This document shows, one piece after another, positions 1 to 7,554 of a stretch of DNA of 19,734 bases. This DNA is from Armatimonadota bacterium (GTDB taxonomy: Bacteria > Armatimonadota > DTGP01 > JAHWJO01). Under the pieces are notes generated by a model that ran no database searches, was not told where the DNA came from, and saw nothing but the letters and a program-made list of their open reading frames with translations. The position numbers and the translations under genes were made by a program. How positions within the stretch are numbered: the stretch's first letter is position 1; each line of letters begins with the position of its first letter. Where the stretch lies: positions 1 through 19,734 of the forward strand of contig JAHWJO010000014.1 of the NCBI GenBank assembly GCA_019348365.1, written 5' to 3'.

Positions 1-82
1 CTTAAGAGCAAGTCTGAACCGCATGAGAGAGTCTGCGTAAGTCCTATACGGATGAGATGCGGATCGAGGAAGGAGGGAGAAG

Positions 83-847
83 ATGAGCGCCTATCCGGAG
101 CTATTGCCGGAGATCGAGATCACCCGGCTGGAGGACGAGCCTTTCGAGGTGGAGTACAGGGAGCTGCGCTGGTGGTTCATCGTGCCGGAGGTCGGGCAGC
201 GCCGCCGCTGGGCGACGTACGACTTTCCGGAGCGCCGGATCTCGACGATACGGTTCCTGGAAGGAGTCGATACGGGGCAGGTCCACGAGAAAGTGTGCTG
301 CGAAATCCGTCTCCAGGTCGAATTGGATACGCACTGGGGGGTCGAGCGGGAGTCGTACGCTTACGGCGCCATCGAAGGCGGCATGGCCCGGTGGTACGCG
401 TGGTGGCATATCAGCGATCAGTTGAAGCTCTACACTTACCGTGATCCCCACTTCGCGCACGACTGGGGCTCTTCCCCGGTGCGGATCGTCGATGCCGGGT
501 TTTTCCGGTGGCAGGATGATACGGCGTTTGAAAAAGCGAGCCGTCCCTGGGACGATCCGCTCGTCGATCCGATCGGGGCCGGGGTCTGTCGAGTGCGGGT
601 CGGGGACCGGTCGTACCGCTGCCTGCGCACAATCGAAGTGGATGTGGAGGAGACGGAGCGGGGGACTCTCATGGAGGCCTTCATTGAGGAGTCGGGCCGG
701 ACCGTCTTCTGCCGCCGCTACAACGCGCCGAATTACCCTCTGGGGGAGCAGGAGGCCCGGACGGTGCTGAAAGAATCGCTCACGCTCACCTGCAACGGGA
801 CTCCTTACTACCTCTGGTACGCGGATCTCCCGGAGGACGTATTATGA
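83..847 (+). CDS. Uncharacterised 254-residue protein
   Basis: I do not recognise this protein and assign no function. The start is well supported: an ATG at 83 follows a strong purine-rich ribosome binding site (GGAAGGAGGGAGAAG) a few bases upstream. The product is soluble-looking, with no signal peptide or membrane segment, and rich in aromatic residues and charge. It has several Trp/Tyr-rich stretches (WWF near residue 31, WYAWW near 103, YYLWYADL near the end), which suggests a beta-rich fold. It has four cysteines with no metal-binding spacing that I can see. It ends at TGA 845-847, and the facing CYTH/CHAD gene ends at 980, so the two genes converge. Codon use looks like that of the neighbours. 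It could be an accessory protein of unknown type. Confidence 0.75.
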   Translation: MSAYPELLPEIEITRLEDEPFEVEYRELRWWFIVPEVGQRRRWATYDFPERRISTIRFLEGVDTGQVHEKVCCEIRLQVELDTHWGVERESYAYGAIEGGMARWYAWWHISDQLKLYTYRDPHFAHDWGSSPVRIVDAGFFRWQDDTAFEKASRPWDDPLVDPIGAGVCRVRVGDRSYRCLRTIEVDVEETERGTLMEAFIEESGRTVFCRRYNAPNYPLGEQEARTVLKESLTLTCNGTPYYLWYADLPEDVL

Positions 848-915
848 ACCCCATCCCGTACCCCTGAAGGGATTCACGGCTCGCCGTTTCAGGCTGTAAG
901 AAACCCGTCCCTTCA

Positions 916-943
916 CCCCGGCTTCTCCGGCAAACCGCCGGGG
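916..943. terminator. Possible hairpin terminator between convergent genes
   Basis: A perfect 7-bp GC-rich inverted repeat (CCCCGGC at 916-922, GCCGGGG at 937-943) with a 14-nt loop lies between the stop of the plus-strand unknown gene (847) and the stop of the minus-strand CYTH gene (980). There is no clear T-run on either side, so termination is inferred from position and stem strength only. The rest of 848-979 shows nothing else that I can identify. Confidence 0.35.
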
Positions 944-979
944 AGACGAGGCGGAGGGCCGTTTCGTTCCACCGGGAAT

Positions 980-3900
980 TCAGAACGCCGCTGTGATCTC
1001 GGCCAGGCTGCGACGGAATTCCGCGCCGGTCAGGTCTCCATACAGGGGCGGGAACGCCTCGATCTTCTCCCGCAGCTCGCCTTCGCAGAGGAGCAGGTAT
1101 TCGGTGATGGCCTGGGCAGTGCCGGTGGGGGCGTCTTCCCGCACGGCGCGCCGCCACCAGTCCGCCAGGAACTCCCGCAGCCGGTGCGCGACCCGGTCCG
1201 CAACGTGCAGCTCGTTCAGGTGATTCTGGACGCGTGTGAGGGTGTCAGCCAGGGGGTCTACGAGACCCCCGAGCGGCTCGCGCAGGAACTCCAGGGCGTA
1301 GCGGAACCGCATCGAGTCGGTGCGGAGGGCGCGGAAGATCTCCAGCGGCGCGTCGGGAAGGAACGGTTCGTAAGCCCGGACCCGCCCGTACTGCTCCCAG
1401 AGGATTCCCGGAGCCGCGTGCCGCACCCGAACGGCTCCCGGAGAGAGGGAGGAACCCTCCCATTTGACATCAAGATCAGGAAGATTCAGGAAGCGCTCCA
1501 GGTTCTCTTTTAATTCCCGGAAATCCCTGCCGAGGAGAAATTCCGCCATCTCATGGTGACAGGCCTGCCGCCGCTTCTCCCACGCAGCCAAAAGTGGCTC
1601 GATCCTTTGAGAGTCGATCTGCTCGTGCCTGGCCGCATCGTGACGGGCTTTTTCCAGCAGGATGTCGAGGTCGCGCACGGGGCCGAGGAGGCGCGCGGCG
1701 CGCTTGAGCCCGGATTCCAGGCGGCGGGCCTCCTTCTCCGGCAGGCAGGGGCCGAACAACCGGAGTGCCATGCGGAGCCGCCGGGTCGCTGCATGCATCT
1801 CCTGGAACGCATCGCTCTCTTCGCCTTCGAGCATCCCCATATCATTCGCTCGCAGCCGCTCGTAGTAAAACCGGAGCGTCTTGCGCGCGGCCTCGGCCAT
1901 GGGGTCATCGGGGGAGATTCCCGGATGTCTCTCGCCCGGCTCCCGTGCAGGGGCTTCGGTGACCGCTTCAGAGGGAGCTGTCGAAATCTCCTGCTCGACG
2001 ACTACGACCACGAAGGCTTCAGCTTCTTCCATGGCTTCTCTGCCTTCGGCGGGGTCAGCCTCCTCAGCCTCGACCTGACCGATCTCGACCTGTTCGAGCG
2101 GTGAATCCGATTCCAGAAGGCCTGCAGTTTCCGGTTCGGCGGGGACGATCTCAAACATCACATCCATTACGGTTGGAAGGATCTCGGCCATTGCCTCTTC
2201 ATCCAGAGGGGCAAAGGAGGGGGTGTCATCTCCATGCGTAGGAGCCTCGTCCTCAGTCCCCTCATCGGAGGGAGTAAGAAGCTCGTCCACCTCGTTGGAG
2301 GGAGTGAGAGGCTCGTCCACCTCATCGGAAGGAGTGAGAGGCTCGTCCATCTCTTCATCGGCAGGGACGCGGTCGGACTCTTCCTCCTCCACCGGCAGTG
2401 GAGGACTTATGTCGTCGATCCAGTCATCCTTATCCAGAGCATCATTTTCCAGGTCCTCCAGAGCAGCGCCCTCTGCCCTTGTATCCCCCCGCTCTTCATC
2501 AAGGGCGGCAGCCTCTTCGTCCTCTACCATGTCGGTTTCGATAGCGTCCTCGTCTGCGTCGGCTCCGATGATTTCTTCCGTCTCAGGAGTCACGTCGGTT
2601 TCGGCGCTCACCTCTTCGACAGGATCGGTGATCTCATCAGCCGCTTCAACGGAAACATTGAGAATATCCTGAGCATCGGTAGCTGCTTCCGATTCCAGGA
2701 TGGAGGAATCGGTATGCTCTTCCAGTTCCCCCTCCGCTTGCTCCACCCTCTGCTCTTCCGACTCGGCATCCAATTCGTCGGAAAGGGTTTTACCCCCGGA
2801 AGTCTCTGTGGGGAGGGCCTCGGCCATGGCTGCTCCTGAGTCCTGCGAGGCCGCCGCTGCGGGCTCCGGCGGCAGCGCCACTTCAGGAGAGTCAGGGGCG
2901 GAGGGTCCCGCTTCCCCCTCCGCAGCCGCCTCCGCCTTGTGCATGATCGGGCGGTCGGCGCTGTACACGCGGAGAGGGTGGGAGAAGAGATCGTTCCAGC
3001 GTTGGGCTTCTTTCCGTGCGCGCTCGGTCTCGTCATCGGCGTGAGGGCCGTCCACGATGAGGTAAGCCGCGTCGCTCCCCATTTCGGCGGAGAGGATTCG
3101 GCTCGTTTGGGTCCGGGACACGTCGAGCGCATCGCCCACTCTCAGCAGCGCGGACAGGGCCAGCGTCTCTCGTCGAAGCGTTTCCGGGAGCGCCGTAAAG
3201 ACCGGCTCTTCGTCCGGGCGGACCTCCTCGCCGTTAAACCTGACGATGCAGGCCAGCATGTCCCGCTCGAGGAGGCTGTAACCGGCCAGCGTGTCCGAAA
3301 GGAGGAGGTCCCGCCCGGCGGCGTGGGGGTTTTCGGAATCATCGGCATAACCGATCTCGTGGAGCATCGCGGCGGCTTCGAGGAGATACCGGCAGCGGGA
3401 CGGCAGGCCGTGAGCTTCCGACAGGTAATCGAAGAGGGCAAGGGCCACCGCCGCGACATGCCGGGCGTGTGCCAGGTCCACTCCGAACCGGGCGCAGAGC
3501 TGCTGCACGGTAACGGGCGGCCTGACGACGGAGGGCGAGGAAAAAGAGGGCAGGTCCAGGCTCACGGGGCTCGCCGGGACTTCCAATGGGAGCCCAGGAG
3601 TGAACGGTTCGGGGATGAGGAAGGTCGGGGAAAACGTCTCCGGGACGGGGGGAGCCGTCGAAAACATCTCCCGATCCAGCTTCGGAGGGGGAACGGGGAG
3701 AGGTTCATCCCCTCTTAAATCTTCATCCACGAGGGAAGACTCACCGCCTCCCGGATCATCATCCGCGATGGAAGACTCCTCCATCAGGGCGAGCGCGATC
3801 TCGAATTTGGAGCGGGTCTCGGGCAGCAGGCCGTAGCCGCGCAGGTGCTCGTCCATCGCCTGGAGGTCTTTCGGCGTGCCTCCCTCCATCAGTTCCACCT

Positions 3901-4381
3901 CAACGGTGTAGCCCTCGATGAGGGCATCGCCCGTTTCCATCTCCACCTCATCGATGGAGAGCATGGCGATGATGCGGGCCTCCTTCTGCACGAAGCGCAG
4001 GGTGCGGTCCTGGCGGATGACGAGGAGCTCGATGAGGGGTTTTTCGGCGGCGATGCGGAGGATCAGCTCCCGCGCTTGCTCGTGCGGCCAGTCACAGGGG
4101 GAGAGGTCCGGCGGGCATTCGAATTCGTACTCTTCGCGGAGATGGACCGGGCCTTCGGTGTATCCCCGTCCTTTGAGGGTCACGAGATCGACGTCGTTGA
4201 GCTTCCGGGTCCGGAAGGCGTACCCGGCGCGCCAGAGGTCGCGTTCTGGGGTGTCGTAGTAGCGGTCCTCGACGCGCTGGGAGGGGGCCGGGAGGAGGAG
4301 GGCATCACCCAGAATGGTCGTGTTCAGCAGGCGGGCGATCTGCTCGGGGTCCGCCGAGATGTACTTGGCTTCGATCTCCAA
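980..4381 (-). CDS. CYTH - Ppx-type HD - acidic linker - CHAD fusion protein
   Basis: This is a 1133-residue multidomain protein. Residues 1-200 are a CYTH (triphosphate tunnel) domain: it opens with the ExExK signature (E2, E4, K6) and has RYYDTP near 40-45 and alternating charged strand residues up to SKFEIAL near 191-197. Residues about 290-472 resemble the HD-type domain III of Ppx/GppA exopolyphosphatases: HARHVA at 305-310, MLHEIGY at 339-345 (HE in place of the usual HD), and LLRVGDALD at 412-420. Residues about 480-830 are a very acidic, Pro/Ser-rich low-complexity linker. Residues about 830-1133 are a CHAD domain: MHAATRRLR at 862-870, GPVRDLDILLE at 900-910, RFRYALEFL at 1025-1033. 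CYTH proteins hydrolyse or bind triphosphate or polyphosphate, CHAD binds polyphosphate, and Ppx degrades it, so a role in polyphosphate handling is a strong inference. The start is TTG at 4381, chosen because the ExExK motif must lie at the very N-terminus; AGAGGA lies 11 bases upstream. Confidence 0.9.
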   Translation of the reverse strand: MEIEAKYISADPEQIARLLNTTILGDALLLPAPSQRVEDRYYDTPERDLWRAGYAFRTRKLNDVDLVTLKGRGYTEGPVHLREEYEFECPPDLSPCDWPHEQARELILRIAAEKPLIELLVIRQDRTLRFVQKEARIIAMLSIDEVEMETGDALIEGYTVEVELMEGGTPKDLQAMDEHLRGYGLLPETRSKFEIALALMEESSIADDDPGGGESSLVDEDLRGDEPLPVPPPKLDREMFSTAPPVPETFSPTFLIPEPFTPGLPLEVPASPVSLDLPSFSSPSVVRPPVTVQQLCARFGVDLAHARHVAAVALALFDYLSEAHGLPSRCRYLLEAAAMLHEIGYADDSENPHAAGRDLLLSDTLAGYSLLERDMLACIVRFNGEEVRPDEEPVFTALPETLRRETLALSALLRVGDALDVSRTQTSRILSAEMGSDAAYLIVDGPHADDETERARKEAQRWNDLFSHPLRVYSADRPIMHKAEAAAEGEAGPSAPDSPEVALPPEPAAAASQDSGAAMAEALPTETSGGKTLSDELDAESEEQRVEQAEGELEEHTDSSILESEAATDAQDILNVSVEAADEITDPVEEVSAETDVTPETEEIIGADADEDAIETDMVEDEEAAALDEERGDTRAEGAALEDLENDALDKDDWIDDISPPLPVEEEESDRVPADEEMDEPLTPSDEVDEPLTPSNEVDELLTPSDEGTEDEAPTHGDDTPSFAPLDEEAMAEILPTVMDVMFEIVPAEPETAGLLESDSPLEQVEIGQVEAEEADPAEGREAMEEAEAFVVVVVEQEISTAPSEAVTEAPAREPGERHPGISPDDPMAEAARKTLRFYYERLRANDMGMLEGEESDAFQEMHAATRRLRMALRLFGPCLPEKEARRLESGLKRAARLLGPVRDLDILLEKARHDAARHEQIDSQRIEPLLAAWEKRRQACHHEMAEFLLGRDFRELKENLERFLNLPDLDVKWEGSSLSPGAVRVRHAAPGILWEQYGRVRAYEPFLPDAPLEIFRALRTDSMRFRYALEFLREPLGGLVDPLADTLTRVQNHLNELHVADRVAHRLREFLADWWRRAVREDAPTGTAQAITEYLLLCEGELREKIEAFPPLYGDLTGAEFRRSLAEITAAF
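2261..2350 (-). repeat. Three tandem 30-bp repeats in the acidic linker
   Basis: Within the CYTH-HD-CHAD gene, three adjacent 30-bp units encode MDEPLTPSDE, VDEPLTPSNE and VDELLTPSDE (residues 678-707). They differ by only a few bases, so the linker probably grew by recent duplication of one unit. Unit length is a multiple of three, so copy-number change would keep the reading frame. Confidence 0.85.
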
Positions 4382-4521
4382 TGGGTATCGTTTCCTCTGA
4401 AGAGCGGTGTCAGTGACGAGAAGGGATCCGGGTAAAGGGTGTCATCCAATAGGCATACAACTCAACATGCATAGGCGGAAGCGGGCATGCAACCGACCTT
4501 CGACTCCATGATAGAAGAGGG

Positions 4522-4592
4522 ATAAAAAATAAGGAAGCCGGGAATCCAGAGAGGAAGAGATGGCACCTCATCCGTCCTGGATTCCCGGCTTC
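4522..4592 (-). terminator. Rho-independent terminator of ssrA
   Basis: Read on the minus strand, just after the tmRNA 3' end, a perfect 17-bp inverted repeat (arms 4576-4592 and 4533-4549) encloses a 26-nt loop. It is followed by TTATTTTTTATC. The long stem and T-rich tail fit an intrinsic terminator for ssrA. The loop is longer than usual. The same stem on the plus strand has no T-run, so it acts on the minus strand only. The rest of 4382-4521, upstream of the CYTH gene, shows no promoter that I would call. Confidence 0.85.
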
Positions 4593-4611
4593 CGTAATTG
4601 CATTGAAGAAG

Positions 4612-5009
4612 TGGAGGCGCCGGGAATCGAACCCGGGTCCAAAGAGCCTTCTACAGTCGCGTCTACAAGCTTAACCTGCGTATTGATGTCGCCCGGAAGA
4701 CGCCCACAGGCGGGCTGCATCCGGACCATCCCACCTGAAATGTCCTGAGCGCCCGGTGGGCGGAGACGCTCAGTAAGCCGGGAAAGCGGCGCCTCTGCAG
4801 ATGAGAGACGGCGCGTGAGGCGCGCCCTCCGCCCGGCGGGGAGAACGCGCCTGCCTTCAGGGACTAAGACTTAAAGAAGCTTAGGCCGCGAGGGCGTAGG
4901 CACCAGAGTTGGTGTTGGCATTTATTGGTTGTGCCCCTTTTAACGTGGCCTGGGGCGCCACGGCTTGCAACGACTGCGTCACAACTCCCTGTCGAGGCCT
5001 GTCGCCCCC
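4612..5009 (-). ncRNA. ssrA: Transfer-messenger RNA (tmRNA)
   Basis: tmRNA rescues stalled ribosomes by acting as a tRNA and then as a short mRNA. The minus-strand 3' end carries the classic T-arm and acceptor (GGGTTCGATTCCCG followed by GCGCCTCC and discriminator A at 4612). The terminal CCA is not encoded. The 5' end near 5009 is GGGGGCG, which pairs with CGCCTCC over 7 bp (one G-U pair), followed by GGCCTCGACAGGGA, a variant of the conserved GGUUUCGAC element. The length of about 398 nt is normal, and the tag frame lies in the expected middle position. The gene has its own promoter and terminator, and its partner smpB lies 2 kb upstream on the same strand. End positions may be off by one or two bases. 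Confidence 0.95.
4881..4919 (-). other. tmRNA proteolysis tag reading frame
   Basis: Inside the tmRNA, the frame starting at a GCC resume codon (4917-4919) reads ANTNSGAYALAA and stops at TAA (4881-4883). The terminal YALAA is the usual degron recognised by ClpXP-type proteases in many bacteria, and the ANTN start resembles tags I recall from Thermus and Chloroflexus. The resume codon is inferred from the tag pattern, since alanine is the usual first residue. Confidence 0.88.
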
Positions 5010-5061
5010 CGATGGGTGATCCCTCTCTTGAGGAGGAATCGTCGAGCATGATCGCCCTTTT

Positions 5062-5089
5062 ATTCTATCAGATTCGGGGAATAAGTCAA
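5062..5089 (-). promoter_or_regulatory. ssrA promoter
   Basis: On the minus strand, TTGACT (5084-5089) and TAGAAT (5062-5067) are separated by 16 bases, a near-consensus housekeeping sigma promoter. Transcription would begin near 5055, about 45 nt upstream of the mature tmRNA 5' end. That leader would be removed by RNase P, as expected for ssrA. Confidence 0.8.
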
Positions 5090-5170
5090 GACGCATTACG
5101 CTCGGTCGGCGCGGAAAGGCCTCTGTCGATAGGGCAGGAGGAGATCTCCCGAACCCCAGGGCCGGACTCT

Positions 5171-5206
5171 CCAGCTCCCCAATTTCCCAACTCCCCAACT
5201 TCCCAA
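5171..5206. repeat. Tandem 8-bp repeat (CCAAYTYC)
   Basis: Four and a half copies of an 8-bp unit (CCAGCTCC, CCAATTTC, CCAACTCC, CCAACTTC, CCAA) run directly up to the stop codon of the Eis-like gene at 5207-5209. On the minus strand this reads as GTTGGGAA-like units, related in style to the 7-bp arrays at 12753, 17418 and 17795. Confidence 0.75.
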
Positions 5207-6415
5207 TTAATACCGGTCGGGGATGAACATGTGGGGGTGGCGGTGGGGGAAGAGCGTGGCGAGGATCCGCCGGGTGCGCTCCTCCGGCGCGGGGTTCAGG
5301 CGCGCCAGGAGGTCGTCCGGGGGGAACGCGCCCAGCGCCAGCCGCGCGAGCGTCGTCTGGGGCATATGAACCGTTGTGACGTTCAGGGCCGGCAGCGGAG
5401 CGGCGGAATCCGCGACGGCGATCCTCTCCGGCGTGACGTTCAGAGTTGCCTCTCCGATGTCGGTTCGGAAGCGGAGCGCGCCCGTGAAATCGGCCTTTGC
5501 CGCCGCGTAACGGGCCTCCAACTCCGGGACGAGGGAGGACAGCAGCCGTTCGACGTTCAGCACCCGCGCCATCGAGTCAGCGGCGAGGGAGTAATTCTGC
5601 ATGAACCCGGCATGGTGATGCCGCGCCGCATCGGCGATGGGCCCTTCCGGAGGCAGGGACAACAGGATGCGCCGGATCTCCTTCCCGTTCTGACGCGCTT
5701 CCTCCCCGGCCCAGGCGTGAATCACCGCCAGGATCGTTTCCGCCGCCGCCGGCCCGTCCGCCATCACCTCCGCCAGGACGAGCGCATCCGGGTGATGCGG
5801 CCCCAGCTTGTCCTTGATGTACCAGAAGTGCGCCCCCCGCCATGCGTAGGCCGATACCTCGCCCGACGGGTTCACCGCCACCCGGCATGAGTCGGCGGCG
5901 TTCGGCTCCGCCGTCTTCCGCAGCTGGGACCAGATCCCCGACTCCGGCAAGCGACGGACAACCCCCACCGCACGCGCCGTGTTCTGCTCGTAAAGCCTCT
6001 GAGTGGCGGGGAGGTCCGCCGTCTGGAAGGGGCGCACTTGCCAGCCCTCGGGGAGCGGCGTATCGGGGAACGAGGGGAGATACAGGAGGTGCTCCGGCCC
6101 GGCGGTAACGTACCCGAATTTGGGATAGAAGTTCGGGATGCCGTAGAGCATGGTGAGAGCGGCGTCGCGCCCGGCCATCCATTCGACGGTGGCCTCCAAT
6201 AGCTGACGGGCGTAGCCTTTGTTGCGGCGCTCTTCCGCCGTGCCCACCCCGCCGATGCCGTCCATCCGCACTTCCGCCGCGCCGACGCGGATCGTGAAGG
6301 GGAGGATCCAGAGGCGGCTGACGGCATCGCCCTCCGCCCAGAGCTCCGCGCGGGTGCTGAGGCCGTCGGGCTCGGGGGTGAACGTGACTTTGAGTTCGGG
6401 CGGGAGAAAGGTCAT
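5207..6415 (-). CDS. Eis-like GNAT N-acetyltransferase with C-terminal SCP2-like domain
   Basis: This 402-residue protein matches the architecture of Eis-family acetyltransferases, which transfer acetyl from acetyl-CoA to amines and in mycobacteria acetylate aminoglycosides. Residues 1-150 form a GNAT domain with the acetyl-CoA loop GVGTAEERRNKGYARQLL (56-73) and NFYPKFGY (95-102), a typical family motif. A second GNAT-like region and a C-terminal SCP2-like region (about 300-402) follow. The protein ends in a tyrosine, whereas I recall that the Mycobacterium tuberculosis Eis ends in a phenylalanine whose carboxylate is catalytic; the length is about the same. ATG at 6415 is preceded by AGGAGC at good spacing. 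It lies 104 bases downstream of the Imm50-like gene, so it may be co-transcribed with smpB. The natural substrate cannot be told from sequence. Confidence 0.88.
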   Translation of the reverse strand: MTFLPPELKVTFTPEPDGLSTRAELWAEGDAVSRLWILPFTIRVGAAEVRMDGIGGVGTAEERRNKGYARQLLEATVEWMAGRDAALTMLYGIPNFYPKFGYVTAGPEHLLYLPSFPDTPLPEGWQVRPFQTADLPATQRLYEQNTARAVGVVRRLPESGIWSQLRKTAEPNAADSCRVAVNPSGEVSAYAWRGAHFWYIKDKLGPHHPDALVLAEVMADGPAAAETILAVIHAWAGEEARQNGKEIRRILLSLPPEGPIADAARHHHAGFMQNYSLAADSMARVLNVERLLSSLVPELEARYAAAKADFTGALRFRTDIGEATLNVTPERIAVADSAAPLPALNVTTVHMPQTTLARLALGAFPPDDLLARLNPAPEERTRRILATLFPHRHPHMFIPDRY

Positions 6416-6519
6416 GGCGCGCTCCTGTGGGACAATCGTAATTTCGGATGCTATATCGAAGGGAGGAGGTGGGGTGATAAGGAACGTTGCCCGATAGGAA
6501 AGCTCACATCAGGTGGATT

Positions 6520-6972
6520 CTACTTGAACTGCATGATCGCTTCATGATGATAAGGGTGATGAGGATCTTCGGGCGGTGTGGGGGATTCTTGTATATCAAA
6601 AATCTCTACGCTGGAAGCAAGGATAAATCCGTCCATTCCCCAGGTGTAATTCTCTAATTTCGTGAGGATCATGTCTTGCTCAACCGTGAAATCGATGCCG
6701 TAGAGGTCGTTCGCATACATACGCAGGGTGGCTTCCTTCACTCCGGACCATCGGAGGGTAAATCGAGTCGACCGGCTCTCTTCATCGGATTCTGAAATTA
6801 AGTCACTGTAGTCCAGTGTGAGGGAGATGGCTTTCTGATCAAAACTCATCTCGAAGCAACGAACCACCGCATCATGAAGAGTGGGCCAGTAGCCGTAGAT
6901 CTCTTTCAAGGGTTGAGCCCCTGGGATCGACTCCCAGACGGTAGCGGTTTGATCCTGAGTAGATAATGGCAT
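6520..6972 (-). CDS. Imm50-like immunity protein (orphan)
   Basis: This is a 150-residue acidic protein. Its segment IYGYWPTLHDAVV (residues 25-37) matches the GYWPxxHDAEV signature that I associate with the Imm50 family, predicted immunity proteins of polymorphic toxin systems. No toxin gene is visible nearby. The ATG at 6972 lies only 6 bases after the smpB stop (6979-6981). GGAG abuts the start codon, too close for normal use, so translation probably depends on ribosomes finishing smpB. The gene is AT-richer than its neighbours: a hand count of 6541-6720 gives about 46% GC, against about 70% for a 60-base sample of lon. This suggests horizontal acquisition. Many Imm50-like genes occur alone, so a toxin-independent role is possible. 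Confidence 0.72.
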   Translation of the reverse strand: MPLSTQDQTATVWESIPGAQPLKEIYGYWPTLHDAVVRCFEMSFDQKAISLTLDYSDLISESDEESRSTRFTLRWSGVKEATLRMYANDLYGIDFTVEQDMILTKLENYTWGMDGFILASSVEIFDIQESPTPPEDPHHPYHHEAIMQFK

Positions 6973-6978
6973 CTCCGA

Positions 6979-7434
6979 TTAATCCCGCCCGGAGAGGGCG
7001 CGCTGCACCTCGCGGTTCCGGTCCCGCTCGGCGATGGTTTCCCGCTTGTCGTACAGCTTCTTGCCCCGGCCCACGCCGATCTCCAGCTTCGCGAAGCCGT
7101 TCTGCAAGTAAATCGACAGGGGGACGAGCGTCAGGCCGCGCTGCTGCACCTTGCCGTACAGGCGGCCGATCTCCCCTTTGTGGAGGAGGAGTTTCCGGGT
7201 GCGGCGGGAGTCCACATTGAACCGGTTCCCCTGCTCGTACGGCGCGATGTGCATGTTCATCACCCACGCCTCGCCGTCCCGGATGAGGGCGTACGCGTCC
7301 TGAAGGTTCACCTTCCCGTCGCGGATCGACTTGATCTCCGTGCCCGTCAGCACGAGCCCGGCGTCCACCGTATCCTCGATCTCGTAGTTGTACCGCGCCT
7401 TGCGGTTCACGGCAATCACTTTGCGCCCGCTCAA
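6979..7434 (-). CDS. smpB: SsrA-binding protein SmpB
   Basis: SmpB binds the tRNA-like part of tmRNA and places it in the A site of stalled ribosomes. This 151-residue protein has the standard length and motifs: GTEIKSIRDGK at 31-41, HIAPYEQGN at 62-70, and the C-terminal tail GKKLYDKRETIAERD at 124-138 that reads the empty mRNA channel. The start is TTG at 7434, supported by a strong GGGGAGGAGG ribosome binding site 8 bases upstream and by family length. Its RNA partner ssrA lies 2 kb downstream on the same strand. An Imm50-like gene follows after 6 bases. Confidence 0.97.
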   Translation of the reverse strand: MSGRKVIAVNRKARYNYEIEDTVDAGLVLTGTEIKSIRDGKVNLQDAYALIRDGEAWVMNMHIAPYEQGNRFNVDSRRTRKLLLHKGEIGRLYGKVQQRGLTLVPLSIYLQNGFAKLEIGVGRGKKLYDKRETIAERDRNREVQRALSGRD

Positions 7435-7451
7435 ATCCGTGGCCTCCTCCC

Positions 7452-7469
7452 CGTTCGTCTAAACGAACG
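7452..7469. promoter_or_regulatory. Inverted repeat at the smpB transcription start
   Basis: CGTTCGT (7452-7458) and ACGAACG (7463-7469) form a perfect 7-bp inverted repeat around a 4-base centre. It lies just downstream of the smpB -10 box and ends a few bases before the Shine-Dalgarno sequence. It could be an operator, or a hairpin at the 5' end of the message that affects stability. Confidence 0.4.
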
Positions 7470-7470
7470 A

Positions 7471-7498
7471 ATTATAACCGGAGGGGCGGCGTTTACAA
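7471..7498 (-). promoter_or_regulatory. smpB promoter
   Basis: On the minus strand, TTGTAA (7493-7498) and a perfect TATAAT (7471-7476) are spaced by 16 bases. The TATAAT is followed about 35 bases later by the smpB TTG start. The predicted start site near 7464 falls inside the inverted repeat at 7452-7469. Confidence 0.7.
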
Positions 7499-7554
7499 AG
7501 GCGCGATGCCCTCCGGCGCACTCCAGGGAAGTATTGCCCGGTCCCCCGGAGCCC

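Noticed and set aside
2223..2839. Serine-rich plus-strand frames opposite the acidic linker
   Set aside because: Glu/Asp codons read in reverse give Ser/Leu-rich shadows; the sense strand has intact domains on both sides.
4560..4748. Small open frame (62 codons) across the tmRNA 3' end on the plus strand
   Set aside because: It overlaps the antisense strand of the tRNA-like part of ssrA, a well-known source of false proteins.
7478..7514. 8-bp inverted repeat CCGGAGGG / CCCTCCGG near the marR 3' end
   Set aside because: It overlaps the smpB promoter spacer, has a 21-nt loop and no T-run; it may be chance in GC-rich DNA, so I did not call a terminator.
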